A DNA stretch of 64,000 bases from Lates calcarifer (GCF_001640805.2 NC_066835.1:11494872-11558871), one strand, 5' to 3'; shown: positions 29,144-42,460, counted from the first letter of the stretch. Notes: generated by a model not told the origin, from the letters alone. Made by a program: numbers and translations.

Positions 29144-30675
29144 ATGAAGACCTCCAAACCAGCACTGCAGACCTGTGCACAGGAGGAGTGTGGTGTTTGG
29201 CTGGACACAGTGCAACTTAAAGGAAAAGCTAAACAGGTAACTGTGGAAACTGCCTTTACTTTAAATCCTGACTAACTGGCTATTTCGTTACAAAATATCA
29301 CTGTTACTAGGTAACACTATCATATCTATAGCCTCAGGTGTTGTTATTACACTTAAGTGTTTCAGTAGGACTGTCTTATGTTTCAGAAACGTCACGCCCG
29401 TCCCATCTCTAAACTGCTGAATCCCTTAGCTGAAGGTAGAGGATACAGTTTGGCTGTGGCTCTCAGCTTCACTCAGACCAAAATGGAAATGCCAAAGACC
29501 AAGCAGAGCTCTATATCAACCTTCTTCACAGCCCAGCGCAGAGGTAAGTAGCTAAAACTGTGCTCCAATCAGGCTGTCAAGACTGCTGCTGTCCATTTCT
29601 TTTTGTGATAACTAAATGCTTGCTTACTCCTTCTGCCAAAAGTCCTCAATAAGATGTCTACATCTGAAGTACCAATGCATGGATCCAGGGCAGTCCTCCT
29701 CTGCATCTGCCTCAATTGCAGTTGTGCCTGTTGCATCGGGGACAAAACGAAGACGAGAAACGTATCTTGAAAAGTCTGACTCTGAGCCTGACATGGATCA
29801 TGTGTGGAACAGTGAAAATGTAACTGAGCCTGAGGCAACAGTGTGGCAGCAGCGAGGTGAAACGCACCATACACCTTCTCAAAACATGTACTGTGAGTCT
29901 GAAGAAGAGCAGTCAGAGGAGTTTAATCCACCGCAGAGGAAGCGGAGGTACTTTGACACCTCCTCATTACCTGGTGACAGTCAGCCACCTCCGCAGGCGT
30001 GGAGTCAGGACCCACTGCTGGCCTATAGCCAGTATTCTGACAGTGAATTTCATCTGACTGATCAGGAAAACACCACAGCGAAGAACTTCAACGACTCTGA
30101 GCCAAGTTTCCTAAACAGTCTACAAAGTGAGGAGGCCTTTGGATTTCAGATGGAGCTGAAGGGGAGAACTTCAACACAAAAATCCTTAAAACACACTCAT
30201 TCTTCTCAGGTTGGGGATGAGAAAGAAAACAGCAGGGTTTATTATTCTAAGTCCCCAAGAAAACACTCATCCTTCACTCACATCGAACCTCTTTCAAATC
30301 ATAACTGGACAAGAACAAAAACTGCATCACCTCGAAAACACAGCAGCAGATCAACCATGGAAAAAGGCTGACGAAGAAGAGAACTTTAAGTGGGCAAAAC
30401 CAAGCAGCTCTCCTTTCAAAAAACGAGCACCACAGCAGCAAACCCGAGAGGCCACTGATGAGGACAGTCTGGCCATGTTGTTTACCCAGGACTCTGAAGG
30501 CTTCAGGGTGATCGCACATAGAGGTCTGCAAGTCAGGAGTCCACTCAAAGATCAGAGTAACTTAAGCACTGGGGTTGTGAGAACTAGTGCTTACAAGTTA
30601 TTGTTGGAGGAGGACGAGGAAGATGACATGCTCTTTACTCAGGACTCTCAGGGAAATATGGTGATCAAACACTGA
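29144..30675 (+). CDS. aunip: Aurora kinase A- and ninein-interacting protein
   Basis: Three coding exons on the plus strand: 29144-29236, 29387-29543 and 29722-30675. The exon 3 acceptor follows a pyrimidine-rich tract ending ttgcag; it is the only well-placed AG in the right phase. One extra A in the run 30361-30365 breaks the frame; discounting it gives 400 residues (human 357). Diagnostic blocks: EECGVWLDTVQLK (human EEACGVWLDAAALK), the PIP-box-like QSSISTFF (residues 71-78), basic clusters TKRRRE and RKRRYF, and two C-terminal copies of LFTQDS(E/Q)G..VI(A/K)H, the second at the extreme C-terminus as in human. Most of the rest is Ser/Glu-rich and looks disordered. Family knowledge: binds Aurora A and ninein at centrosomes and spindles and promotes DNA-end resection with CtIP. 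The poly(A) signal is at 31052. Confidence 0.88.
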
Positions 30676-31051
30676 AGGGAGCATGTTGAAACTCAGAATC
30701 ATGAGTCTTGCTGTTTGTAGATACTTAATCAGTGATTTTTAAATGTATTTGTGCCTCTTCTGATGTGTATTATTGTTTTTCTATCAACCTGACTGATTCA
30801 CTTGCACTTCTTTAAAACTGATAAGACTGATGCTCTTCTCTGTGATTGTCCTCGCACCACTGAAACGTCCCCCAAGGTGCAGCTCCTTTTTGTAACTACA
30901 CAAACAAGCCAGAACTGAGGGTTTTAATTTTATTTGAAAAATGATACACAATGACATCATGTTGTTTTCATGTAAATTAAACATTTTGAAAAGCATTAAT
31001 GGTGTACACCATCTTCTCTATGCTGGTGCCTTGTGCTACATCTTGGTACAA

Positions 31052-31057
31052 AATAAA
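31052..31057 (+). terminator. Poly(A) signal of aunip
   Basis: Canonical AATAAA about 380 bases after the aunip stop, followed by GT-rich sequence (AAGTGCTCAAGTGT). An ATTAAA variant occurs earlier, near 30977. Confidence 0.6.
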
Positions 31058-31741
31058 GAGACTAGGAAGTGCTCAAGTGTAAAAGTTACCACTGTTGTCA
31101 GTATTTTTAGGTGTGCGAGAAATTGGTAGCCGAGTACTTGGTTAATTATTTTGATCAGATGATTTCATGTCTCCTGCAGAACATCATTCGTTGCTACATG
31201 TATTATGCACTAGCAAGACAGACAGCATCTGGCATTAATGCAAAATATACTAAACACTGTTGCATAAGCTTCATTCACTATGTTAAACAGAACTACATGA
31301 CTACCATGCACTATACACGTTTAAAGAGGTCATTAAAATACACTTCATTAGATAGAAAAGTACCAAATAGTCCCACACTTGACTGAGTTATTGTCTGTTT
31401 GGCCACTGAAAAGTTGTAAGTTTACATAGTCTTTAGATCTTTATGTAAAATAATGTTGTTGCTTCTGTGGTCTAATTTGTGCTTTGGCTCCAATGCAATC
31501 AAACAGAACAATGAATGTGGAAACAGTGCAGTCATAATAAAGGTAATCCAGAAACAATAATATGAAAATATGTCATGAATTTTGATGATGAGAAGACCTT
31601 ATCAGATTGCTTACATTTGAACAATTACATATTCTTACATAAATGCCTTTACTGCTATGGCACAGAAATGTAAGAGAGGGTGTGATTTTAATTTGATTAT
31701 TCATTCTGTGGTGATTGTGTTTTGTAGGAAGGAGAAATCAA

Positions 31742-31747
31742 TTTATT
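31742..31747 (-). terminator. Candidate poly(A) signal of cap2
   Basis: AATAAA in minus orientation about 200 bases past the cap2 stop. Together with the aunip signal it defines a tail-to-tail arrangement with roughly 0.65 kb of AT-rich DNA between the two 3' ends. No gene is seen in that gap. Confidence 0.5.
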
Positions 31748-31946
31748 GAACAGTTAACTCCAATCAACGGCTTCAAAGTGCTACAGACCAACAGTGTTTT
31801 ACTGTACCTTTGAGGAAATTTCCCTTAATTTCTCTGAAATTCAATTTACTCAGGGGGACGGAAAGACATATATATATTTTTTTACTTAGTGGTGGTGATA
31901 ATGATTAGTGTGCTGGTGGTGGTGGTGACAATGATGAAGCATCAAA

Positions 31947-34900
31947 TCAGCCTGCGATCTCAGTGGGTTCTGTCACCAGTTTGGAGCCGTCCCACACAGT
32001 CTTGAACTGCTCCGGGACTGGAAACTCTCTCTGTAAAACAACCAAGAGGAGATGACTGAAAATGCACACATTAAAACCTAAGAAAATTTTAAAAAATACA
32101 CATATAGAGGTCAATAAAAGAAGCAGTGTAAGATCTCTCCTCGTTCTTACATAATCGTCGTCTCCTGTAGGTATCAGGATGTTCATCTCAGAGCTCTTGG
32201 CACTGACAATGTCACAGTTGAGGGAGTCCTTACTCAGGTAGACCTGACAGCCCTCTGTCTTGTTGATGGACATAGTGGGAACTGTTCCCAACACCTGTAA
32301 CAAAAGCACAGGTCACAGTTACTGACGTGTGTTGTATCTGAGGCGCAATTTGCACAGATACAATAAACAACCAAAACTGATTCCAGTGCTGTTTTCACAG
32401 GATCTCTAATGTCCCGTGTGACTTTTGAGGCCAACACATGAACCTTTTGTAAATGCTTTACTAACCTGTAACTGAATTGCCTTGGAGTTGATGATCTCCA
32501 CAATCCCAACCACATTCTCAAAAACCAGACCCAGCTTCTTACAGTTGTCTGGGGAGAAGATGAGAGTGAGAACATGTGGAATGAGGAAATCATAATGAAG
32601 AGTTATAAATAATAATCATAAAAATAACATTCTCTTTAGTTTGTTTGGAGGCAGCTCACCGATGATGATGGAGTTAATTTTGCCCTTAATCTGCACAGTG
32701 GAGTTATTACAACTGAAGACGTAGACCACTTGTTTTAGCTCCGTCTCCTCAATCACCAGGTCGTGTTTCTGCTCAAAGTTTTCCTGCAACAAAAAGGAAA
32801 CAGATTCAATTAATAATCTGTAACGTAATATTTCAAATGTCATTGGCAGACCTCAGTGGAGTAAAAATAGGAGCGCCTTCCTTTGATAATAACCCCTCAA
32901 AGATGAGGCAAACATTTCACGTACCACCCTCCATTTCTTCCCCTCCAGCTCCAGCAGAGGGGGTTTCTTCTGGACGGCCGCTTTCGTTGTCTTCACAGTC
33001 CCTGAGGACTTGGTTTTGGTCTGTGCTGGTTGAGAGCGCAGGTTTGGATTCTTATGGGTCTTCTTGTCATCTGATACATGCTTCAAACCTGCAGATACAG
33101 AAGAATTATGCAGGCAGATTATATAAATGACTATAGGAAGGATTTTAGAAAATGTTGCCTGTCATAATTCCCCAAACACTAATGACGCACACCTTAGAAA
33201 TTCTGAACCAGCCACCAACTTAACTCTATAATATTTACTGAGTATTTAGACAGCTCAATTACATGTTTTGTAAATTGTATTTCCCTACATTATGGTATAA
33301 TCCCTGTGGAAAATACCAAACCCATTTAGCTTCATTCATTTAGTTTGTTGCCTATAAACAGATATTTGGTCACCGAGATTTCAGAAGCAATCTTAAAAAA
33401 CATAATATGTAAAATCATAGAATTTAAACTTTAACTTGCGTAACTGAAACCCTGCAATTCTCTGAAATATTAATGAGGACATGACCTCTGTGTCCTCAGG
33501 TAGCTACAGCCCTGTACATATTTTGAGTTATTGTGTGACTAATTATTATTGTTTTATTGTAACACAGAGAAAGTGCATAGCAATGGTACATTTATATCAT
33601 AACGCCCACATAAGGTCACTTCATCTGTACAGACACACGTCACAAGGACTGAACAACAGAGGGTGATGGGAAAAAGTGACGTCCTCTGCTCTTTGTCTTT
33701 GTTTTCAGGCCTTTGATTGAACCCACCTTGGGTGATATTCATGCCCTGGTTGAGCTGAGCGAACAGCGCTGAGTGCTGTGCTGCTGCGCTGCCTGCCTGA
33801 GGCTGGGCGTCATCGTCTGTGAAGACCGGAGGTGGGCCCGGGGGAGGTGGGGGACAGGGAGCACTGGGAGCGGCAGGGGGGTCAAAGAGAGAAGGAGGAG
33901 CAATGGGGCCCTAAGAGGGGTGGGGGTGAAGAAAGCCACATTTTAGAGATTGACATTTGCATTCTCCATTTGAGAGCTTTTCATGAGAGAAAACACACAG
34001 GCAACAGGTGTTTTGTGGGATAAGAGCTGCAGGAATAAAGATGTCCAGCAGGAGGAGTATTGCACAAGACTTCGCATGATGTGGTGCGTGATTGTCGTTG
34101 ATTGTTCTGAGCACATGTGGAACTCGAGTAATTTGAAGAAATACTTAGATATTGTGGAGACATTTTATTTCCCATCAGGATTGTTAAAAACATCTTATTT
34201 CTGCCAGCACTGCATATTTATTCTGTATCATTTTTTTATAGCTTTGTATTAAAGTTGAATGATGTTTACACAGAGTGAAATGTTCAAACCCCAGACTCAG
34301 ATGGAGATATTGTAGATATCCCCTTGCATCAGTGCATACACATATTTTATATCTTTTAAAACACTGGAATCTCAGCTGTGGATCAGAATTAAAACTGAAA
34401 CGATTAACTGGCCATTAATCAATCATTTCAGCTGCTTTATCGAAACAAAAAAGCAGAGTTTTCAGTTTCTTAAATGTGGGGAAGTGCTGCTTTTCACTTT
34501 CACTTTAAATGGAATATATTTGGACTGTTGACCCATCAAAACAAGGCAGATGTCACCTTGGACTATTTGTGAAGAGCTTCTGTTTGATCCTTTTTTAACT
34601 TTTCATGGACTAAAACAGAACAGTGTGTGTTTGTAATGAGGTTCATCAGGCTCTCTAATTAGAGCCCTGATCATCTACAGTCCACACTGATGTGTCACTG
34701 AACACCACCTATGGTTTAACTGATGAGCTGTGACCAGTAAAAGTGAACGGTCATCTTCTGACTGCTACAGTGAAGAGAAGCAGACACACACACACACACA
34801 CACACACACACCACACACACACACACAGACTTGCTGTCCAAAGACCTTGCACAGCTGCCAGACACACACACACACACACACACACACACCAATCACAAAG

Positions 34901-36004
34901 GTTCAGAGGGTTGAACTGTCACTTTACACACTTTCGAGTACAGCTTAGACTACTTGACCTTTGACACCAGGCACATGTGTTGTGCATATCATGGATGAAC
35001 AATGCAGACCTGTTACACTAAACAGCTCAGCGCATACCACTGGATTAGAAACAGCATGTGTGCGTGTGTGTGTATTCATACATAGCCGTAAAACTGTCTG
35101 ACTGTTTCTCTGTGTTCATGACTGCTTCCATGTATGTGTGTACACAAACACGCACAGAAAAATGATCTTTTTGTTAAGGTGTTTTTTATTCTTTCATTTA
35201 AATTTGAAGGGTATTTTGTCTTTTTTTTTTTGTTGTTGACAACAACCCACATCACTGGGACGTGTTTCATTTAACACCTTCACATTCATTCATGTAATAA
35301 GAGCAACAATCGAAGACATTTTCCACTGCGCTAGACCTGTGCTGAAATGATTGATTATCTTTGGGTTTTTTGTGGTAATTTTTCATAATTGTTTGACATT
35401 TTTTAGACCAAATAGTTAAATACTTGAGAGAATAATAAACAATTTGTTTGATGACAAAAAAAAAGTTGTAGACCTTTAGACTGTATAAAAGTTGATATGT
35501 GGTCAAAAGTTACTCCAGTTTTGTTGTCCAGAATGAACGTAACAACGTTCCCAGAGGCTGCCTACGGGAGCTCATGAGGGACAGCTGGAACAAATATTTG
35601 AAAACTCAATTACACTAATTGGTAAAAGTGAGATATTCAATAAGGATAACCCTGATCAGCAGAGGCCATTTGCTCCCTTGTTTTTAATTTCAGTGATGTT
35701 AGATGAAATATTTACTGTCTTTCTGCCCTGAGTATGGTCTGAGGGACTAATGTAATTCAGTAGTTTGTGTGTGTAAAGCCACCTCCATATGTCAGCTTGA
35801 GCATGTCAGAGTATAAGTGTGTCACTAAACCCTGATCTGAGCGGCAGGTGACGGCTGCGTTGAAGGGGGACCAGCCCTGCAGTTTGGGTTACGGTGCAGA
35901 CTGCATGTGCACACAGGCCCTTTGTCGGGGGTTCCTCTGTGAAGAAAACCTCCATTCAAGTAAACCCTGACGACCACCTGTTAGTACCATACACTCCCAT
36001 CCTT

Positions 36005-36089
<85 letters not shown>

Positions 36090-39000
36090 TGTCCCCTCGT
36101 AAACACTTCAGCTCTGTCGTCTGACAGCAGGGGCAACAGCTGACACACACAGCCTCTGAAGGCTCTCAAGTTTCTGCATGTAAAAAACACGTGGGCACAG
36201 TTGTTGAACATTAATTTCAGTTTAGGCTTTAATCTAATCATCTGACGTTAAAGGAACAGTTCAACATTTCTAGAAATATGTTTATTTTATCTCATGCTGC
36301 GAGTTAGATGACAAGACTTATAGAACGGTCATTTATGGTAAAAATGACAGTTAGCATAGCTTAGCTTTGCTAGTTGAGCATCTTTAAGGTTTGCTAATTA
36401 ACATTAATTAATGTATTAATTAATTAAAATATAATTTTGTTTAATCTGCATAAAAACTTATGTATAAATACATCAAGTTGCCATTTTACATGGGGTTATG
36501 AGCTGAACTATTCTATTTTGTGACCTTCTGGATAAAGCCCAGCTAGCTGTTTTCCCTTCCTCTAGTCTTTATGCTAAGCTAAGGTAACCTGCTGCTGGCT
36601 GGACATAAGAGTTGTATCAGACTTCTCTCAGCTTAAGAACGAACTAGCATACCTGAAATGATCAACTATTCCTTTAAGAAAGAAATTACAGCACAAATTT
36701 CTCAAAAAGTGCATGTTTTGGATATTCACGTCTGGGTTTTAGATTTCAAAATGCAACTCAGCCAGCTTCCCCTGAGTGAATAAAGATGAGAAAGACCCTT
36801 GTAACTGACAAGAAAAAGAGGTTAAGTGTGCATTGAAGGAGCCATCATAATCTCTGGGATCTAGTGAGTGCAGAGAAGTCCCTGAGTAGATATCCATAAA
36901 CAGAAGTGAGTGTGGGAGTGACAAGGGTTTTGTGAACTCTATGGGGAACCGCGGGGTGCAGCCACTGAGGAGAAACTCTTTCATTCATTCATGCTCTCTG
37001 CAGTGGCTTATGTAACCAGCTGCTCCATAACTAAAAATGGAAGTGCATGCAAAAAGTAGGAGTTAATTTGAGCTCTGATATAAAAATATCAAGGCCTGCG
37101 AATGGAAACTTAATCAAAACACAGCTAAGATAATAATCAAGTTGTTACAGGGGTGATTTGTTGTTTTCAGATAAATGTGTTGTTAAAGAGAGGAGCTCTA
37201 AGGAAAGATCTGAGGATGAAGGATGGTGTGTATAAATTTAAATATTTTACCTGCTTAATTTGAAAAGCATAAATAAACAGAATATTATGCTCCCATACTC
37301 ACACTCTTGCTCCACATCAGTCCGGTGGTGTGGTGCTGTTTGATGAAGGACTGCATCTCTGTCCAGATCGACAGGTAGGAGCGCACCCAGTCCACGTGGC
37401 GCCTGTCGCTGGGAGAGCAGGGAGGGTTGGTGGGAGGAGGGAGACAAAGATATGATGGTCGGATGAAAAAAGGAGGGAGGAGGATATATTTTAATGGGCT
37501 GAGAGTATAGTCACTATCACAAACATTTCTGGTTTATTTTTTCTGATTACACGTTCATCCTATGTACACAGGAACCTCTGGTTTTACAGGAGATAGTGAA
37601 GAGTTTTTTTTCTCTTTTTCCTTAATTTGTGTGTCATATTTCATCTGTTTCTTTATAAATTACGTTTCTTTGTAACCACAATATCATCCTGCAAAGCAGT
37701 TATGTTAAGGCTTATTATGCAGCATGGAAAATTTGTCTGCCCCTTCTGGCAGTGCAAGTAATTAATAGCTTGATAGCTTTGTTTTGATAGCTTTGTTTTT
37801 TAGACTGTAATCTTCCTCTTAACGCCAAAACTCCTTTTCGTATGGTGCAACAGAAACTTTTCTTGGACACTTCTTCGGTTTTTCCACCATATTCCTAGTT
37901 GCTATAGTTACTCACCTCTTCAACCAGACATTGCTGTTTCATGTAAAACACATCATTACTGGTGCACCAGTGTAGTAATGTCGCCACAGACACCAGATTT
38001 AAAACTAAGGTATGCTGCAAACTACAGAGAGATTTACCTGGTGCTAATAGGCTTAAACAGCATTGTATAAACTTGTGTGGCAAAAATGTAATGGATGTTC
38101 ATTTATATGTATATGTTTCACACTCCAGCTTTAATTTTTATCAGGCTATTTAGGTTTATCTAAATCCCAGACTTTCAAAAACCAAAACAATGCTATCACC
38201 CTGATGTGCACGATAATACTTGTGAGGAACATAGCAGATGTATTTACGTTTCCTTGTAGTCCTTCAGCACTCTGTTGGTGTAGAAGGTGGCAGCATCGTT
38301 CATCTCCTTCACATAGGGACCCGGCTTCTGACTCTGAGAGAGATGAAAGCTCATTAGAAACACATCTTATCTCACTGTCAGACAGAAGCACAGTGAGGCT
38401 TAAAACTGTCTCTTACAGAGCTTTGGGAAAGTATCTACTGTATCTATCAGGAGATTTGTCTTTATTTGAGAGTAAAAAGCAGAGGCACTCAGAGAGGTTA
38501 GAATTGGACATGTTTGATAAGCCCTGTGGGGAAAAAAACTTCCCTCCTGACAGCATCTTACACTGACCAGAGCCAGTGCCAGAGTTTTTTATTTAAGAAC
38601 TCAAGAGGAGTGATTTTGATCTTAATCTAAACTATATTCAGAAACACAAAACTCAGAGGGAGAGATTTTGTGCTGATGAGAAACAGAGACTGATGAGAAG
38701 TAAGATAGAGGGACAAATACTGTGTGTTGATGGGAGGAAAACCACGGTGGGCTGGAGTTTATTTATTTAAGTCTCTGTTGATATGCAACATTATTATCAT
38801 TTGTATGCATTAATTTTGAATTTTTGCATGATAACACTTAGTTTACAAATCTTAGTTTATTAGTATTAGTATCATCCTTTGGTTGTGTCTGTGTTTTATA
38901 CATGTGTCTACTTTCAGTTGCATCCTTGTTTGCCTTAATGCCGATACACACCCTGCAGTGTGTATTATTCTGCATGCATTGTGTCTTTCTGTGCATAGGA

Positions 39001-42000
39001 GAGTGTAACTGTTTTATTCCTCACCACAGCGATCCAGCCCAGCGCTGGGATGCTCTCGCTGACGGCCGAACAGGTGGTTGAAGAGGCTGCTGCCGCGGTT
39101 TCGCTCTCTGAAGTTCTGAATCTCCTGGATGTGATCTGAGATAGGCTTCAGCAGGTCTTGAAGCTCCGTCTGCGGGAGGAATTAGGAACAGCAGAGCAGG
39201 AGGATGCAGGAGGAGATGATGGTGAAAGATGAAAAGAGGTGAGGAAGCCTTGTGAACATCATATTAAATCTTCTTTGGCTAAACATTAAAAGCCTCTTTC
39301 ACATACAGAACTCTCTTAAACATGTTTCAGATGCTTTTGATTTTACATCCCCTGCGTTGTTTCCCCTGCCCATCCATACCCTGCCTGCTCTCGGTGCCAG
39401 CTAGTAATTCCTAAACTAGGCTGCAGGACAGTAACTAATTTTATTAGCAGGAGCCTTTTTCCATTGGAACTTCCAGATCTCAGCTACAGTATAGCTCGGC
39501 TCCCAGCTCCCAGTTCCCCCTCCCCGTTGCTCCGTTCTGACAAACATTCCTCGGTTCATGGGGAGATCCCTCTGGCCTTGTAAGGCATACCGCTCCTCCA
39601 GTGTTTACAGTTTACCTTTCACACATGCGCCTTCACTAACACACACACACACATAGATTCAGGAACACAATGTTTCACTGGTGAACTGTTGTACCGACTC
39701 TTTCTTGTTTTGAGCTGCAGTGAACTGGATGCTATGTGAAACATTTACTGGTAATGAGCCATGACAAAATAGTTTCTTTATTCAAATGAGAAGTTGAAGT
39801 CCACACTGCAGAACACTGGTTCATTATGATAAGTCAATGTAGTTTCTTTGATAATATCTGTTTATATAAATTACATATACATGTAATTTAATATATGTGG
39901 TTTATGTCGGGGTATATAAACATATCTGTTTTCACTTTTGTGTATTTTTGTTTATATGTAGATGAAGGTATGAGGTGATGCTGTAAATGAAAATGCATAT
40001 ACATCTGCCTCTGTAAGTTCATGCTTGTGTGCAAATGAGTGATAGAAACACAAGTAAACTTTCTCCTTTTTTCCCCCCAAAACAAATTCTTCCCTCAATC
40101 AGACACACATGATCTCCATGAGCTGAGATAGACGCTCCTTTCTCTGCTCCTCCAGCTGCTTTTATTCTCGCTAAATCTAGCTAATATCTGACTTTGAAGC
40201 AGAGTGTATCTCCCCGGTCCAGAACTGATACCACGCTACAGTACAAATAGGGACGTATCGTGTTTGCTTTGTGGGAACGTTGGAAGGATTTAAGGTAACG
40301 AGCTCATGGAAAAACAGCTAAGCATAACACATAGGTTTTCCATCACCTTTCTCCATCCTAATTCATTTTGCAGCCATTATTTCTATTCTTAGTATCTATG
40401 CACTTACTCCCTTCATTCCATTCTTTCCTAACTATCTTCAGTGAAAAATAATGGGTAATGAAAGATGTATTTACAAGTAATGTCCTGCATTTAAGTACAA
40501 AGTGACTGCATTCATTTGAGTTCTCTGTTTCTCACTGCATTTCTGAATAACAACAACATCATCATCATCATGGCTCCCACTGAAAGTATGACTTGTATTC
40601 TGTGAGTCAGAGCCCAGGTCACAATGTGGACTTCCCCTCACTCAATCAAGCTACGCAGTGAGGAAAGAGACAGAAGCATGAGGGAGAATGACTGGACTGT
40701 GCACAGAGGACTTATCTAAAGAGGAAAATCATTACCCATATTCCCACATGCTCAGTAACCTAAACGTTTTGGCAGTCTTCAGAGTTGGCATCAAGTCCCT
40801 TACGGAAGCCAGAGTTGATTTTCCATGTAAGACCCTTCAGCGATTTGCCAGCTCAGGAACTACTGACATTTCTGAAAATCTTCTACTACAGTGTGTGAGG
40901 GGAAAAGAAGCAGCTACATTCCTAAGCGGAGATAAATCTACATTGGTCTTAGGTATGACAGTGTTACACTGAGCAGCTGTGAGATGGCTCATGTGCTGGT
41001 GAGAAGCTCTGACTACCTCATAAATCACATCACTGGAAAATCAAATCCAGAAACAAGAAAACATGATGTCACAAAAAAATAAATCTGAAAGTTTGCATTA
41101 AAACAGCTTTAAACTAAATTATTCTAGTTGTTTCCGATAGCAAAGAAGTGGTGGTTCATAGGTACATAAACAAACAGATCATGGCACTGCATTGGAGTGT
41201 CTGGCATTGGTGACTGGAGGTGGTATTGTCAGGTTAGCCATGAGCTAGCATATCAAAGGAGCAGTTTGACATTTTAGGGAAAACACAGTTACCTTCCTCT
41301 GCTGAGAGTTAGCTGATACCACGCTAATTGTAATGCTACAACCAGCAGTTGGTTAGCTTAGCGCAAAGACTAGAAACAGGATGAAACAGCGAGCTGGCTT
41401 CTGTCCAAAGGCAACAAAAATGCCTGCCTGCCAGCACTTTAAAGCTCAATAATAAATGCACATTTCATTTGTTTAATTAATACAAAAAACCAGTGTTTTT
41501 TTCTTGCCGGGAACAAAATAGCTGATCTTTGGGCAGAGCACACAATTAGCTTAGCACAAAGACTGAGAGCAGTTTAGACTGTACAGATGTACACTGAATT
41601 TAAGTAGGACCTTAAACTTGACATCATGAAATGTGATTTCTTACTCATGTGCTTTTGGTCTGACTGAGCTGAACAAAATGATGGAAGTGTTTTATAATCT
41701 CCACTGCTACTCAGTCAGACATCAGTCTAGCAAAAACACATATTGACATGGGTAAGAAGTCACCTGGGACAGAGATGTGGACACGGACACATCTCAGACT
41801 GAAAGAGAATGAGCCAACAAAAGGATCAAAAGTGTCGGTTCACATTATTTGATGAGCTGCGAATGAGCTCAGTGTGTTACAATAGCACAGCGTCTGAGGC
41901 CTTGACTTCCTATACAAGCAACTGGATCAAAGGTAGAGAGTGGAGGGCGACAATGGGAGAACAGCTGTAGGAGGGTTTTTAGCACTGTAAAAGTCCACAA

Positions 42001-42076
42001 TGTGTGTGTGTGTCTGTGTGAACTGCCAGAACCAGCAATGCAGACAAACACACACATCAGGCCAACCTGAGGTCAC

Positions 42077-42114
<38 letters not shown>

Positions 42115-42263
42115 AAAATAAAGCTCTCTCTCTTTGTCTCACACACACTCACACACACACACACACACACATGCACACACACACTGACAACAGGCTCAAA
42201 TATAGAACATGCCCATAAAAAGTCAGAGAGCACAACACGGCTGCAGTGGAGAGAAAGGCCAGC

Positions 42264-42311
<48 letters not shown>

Positions 42312-42413
42312 TGCAGAGAGAGAGGGGCACTGGCAAGAGTCACACACTTTTCTTCCTCTGCCTGATCTGTATTCAGGACTACAGATATAGACATGAATGA
42401 GGGAGGTCAACAG

Positions 42414-42460
<47 letters not shown>

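Noticed and set aside
29643..29760. Alternative aunip exon 3 starting at 29643 after ccaaaag
   Set aside because: It puts exon 3 in a frame that stops within about 40 codons. The acceptor at 29722 has a pyrimidine tract and the correct phase.
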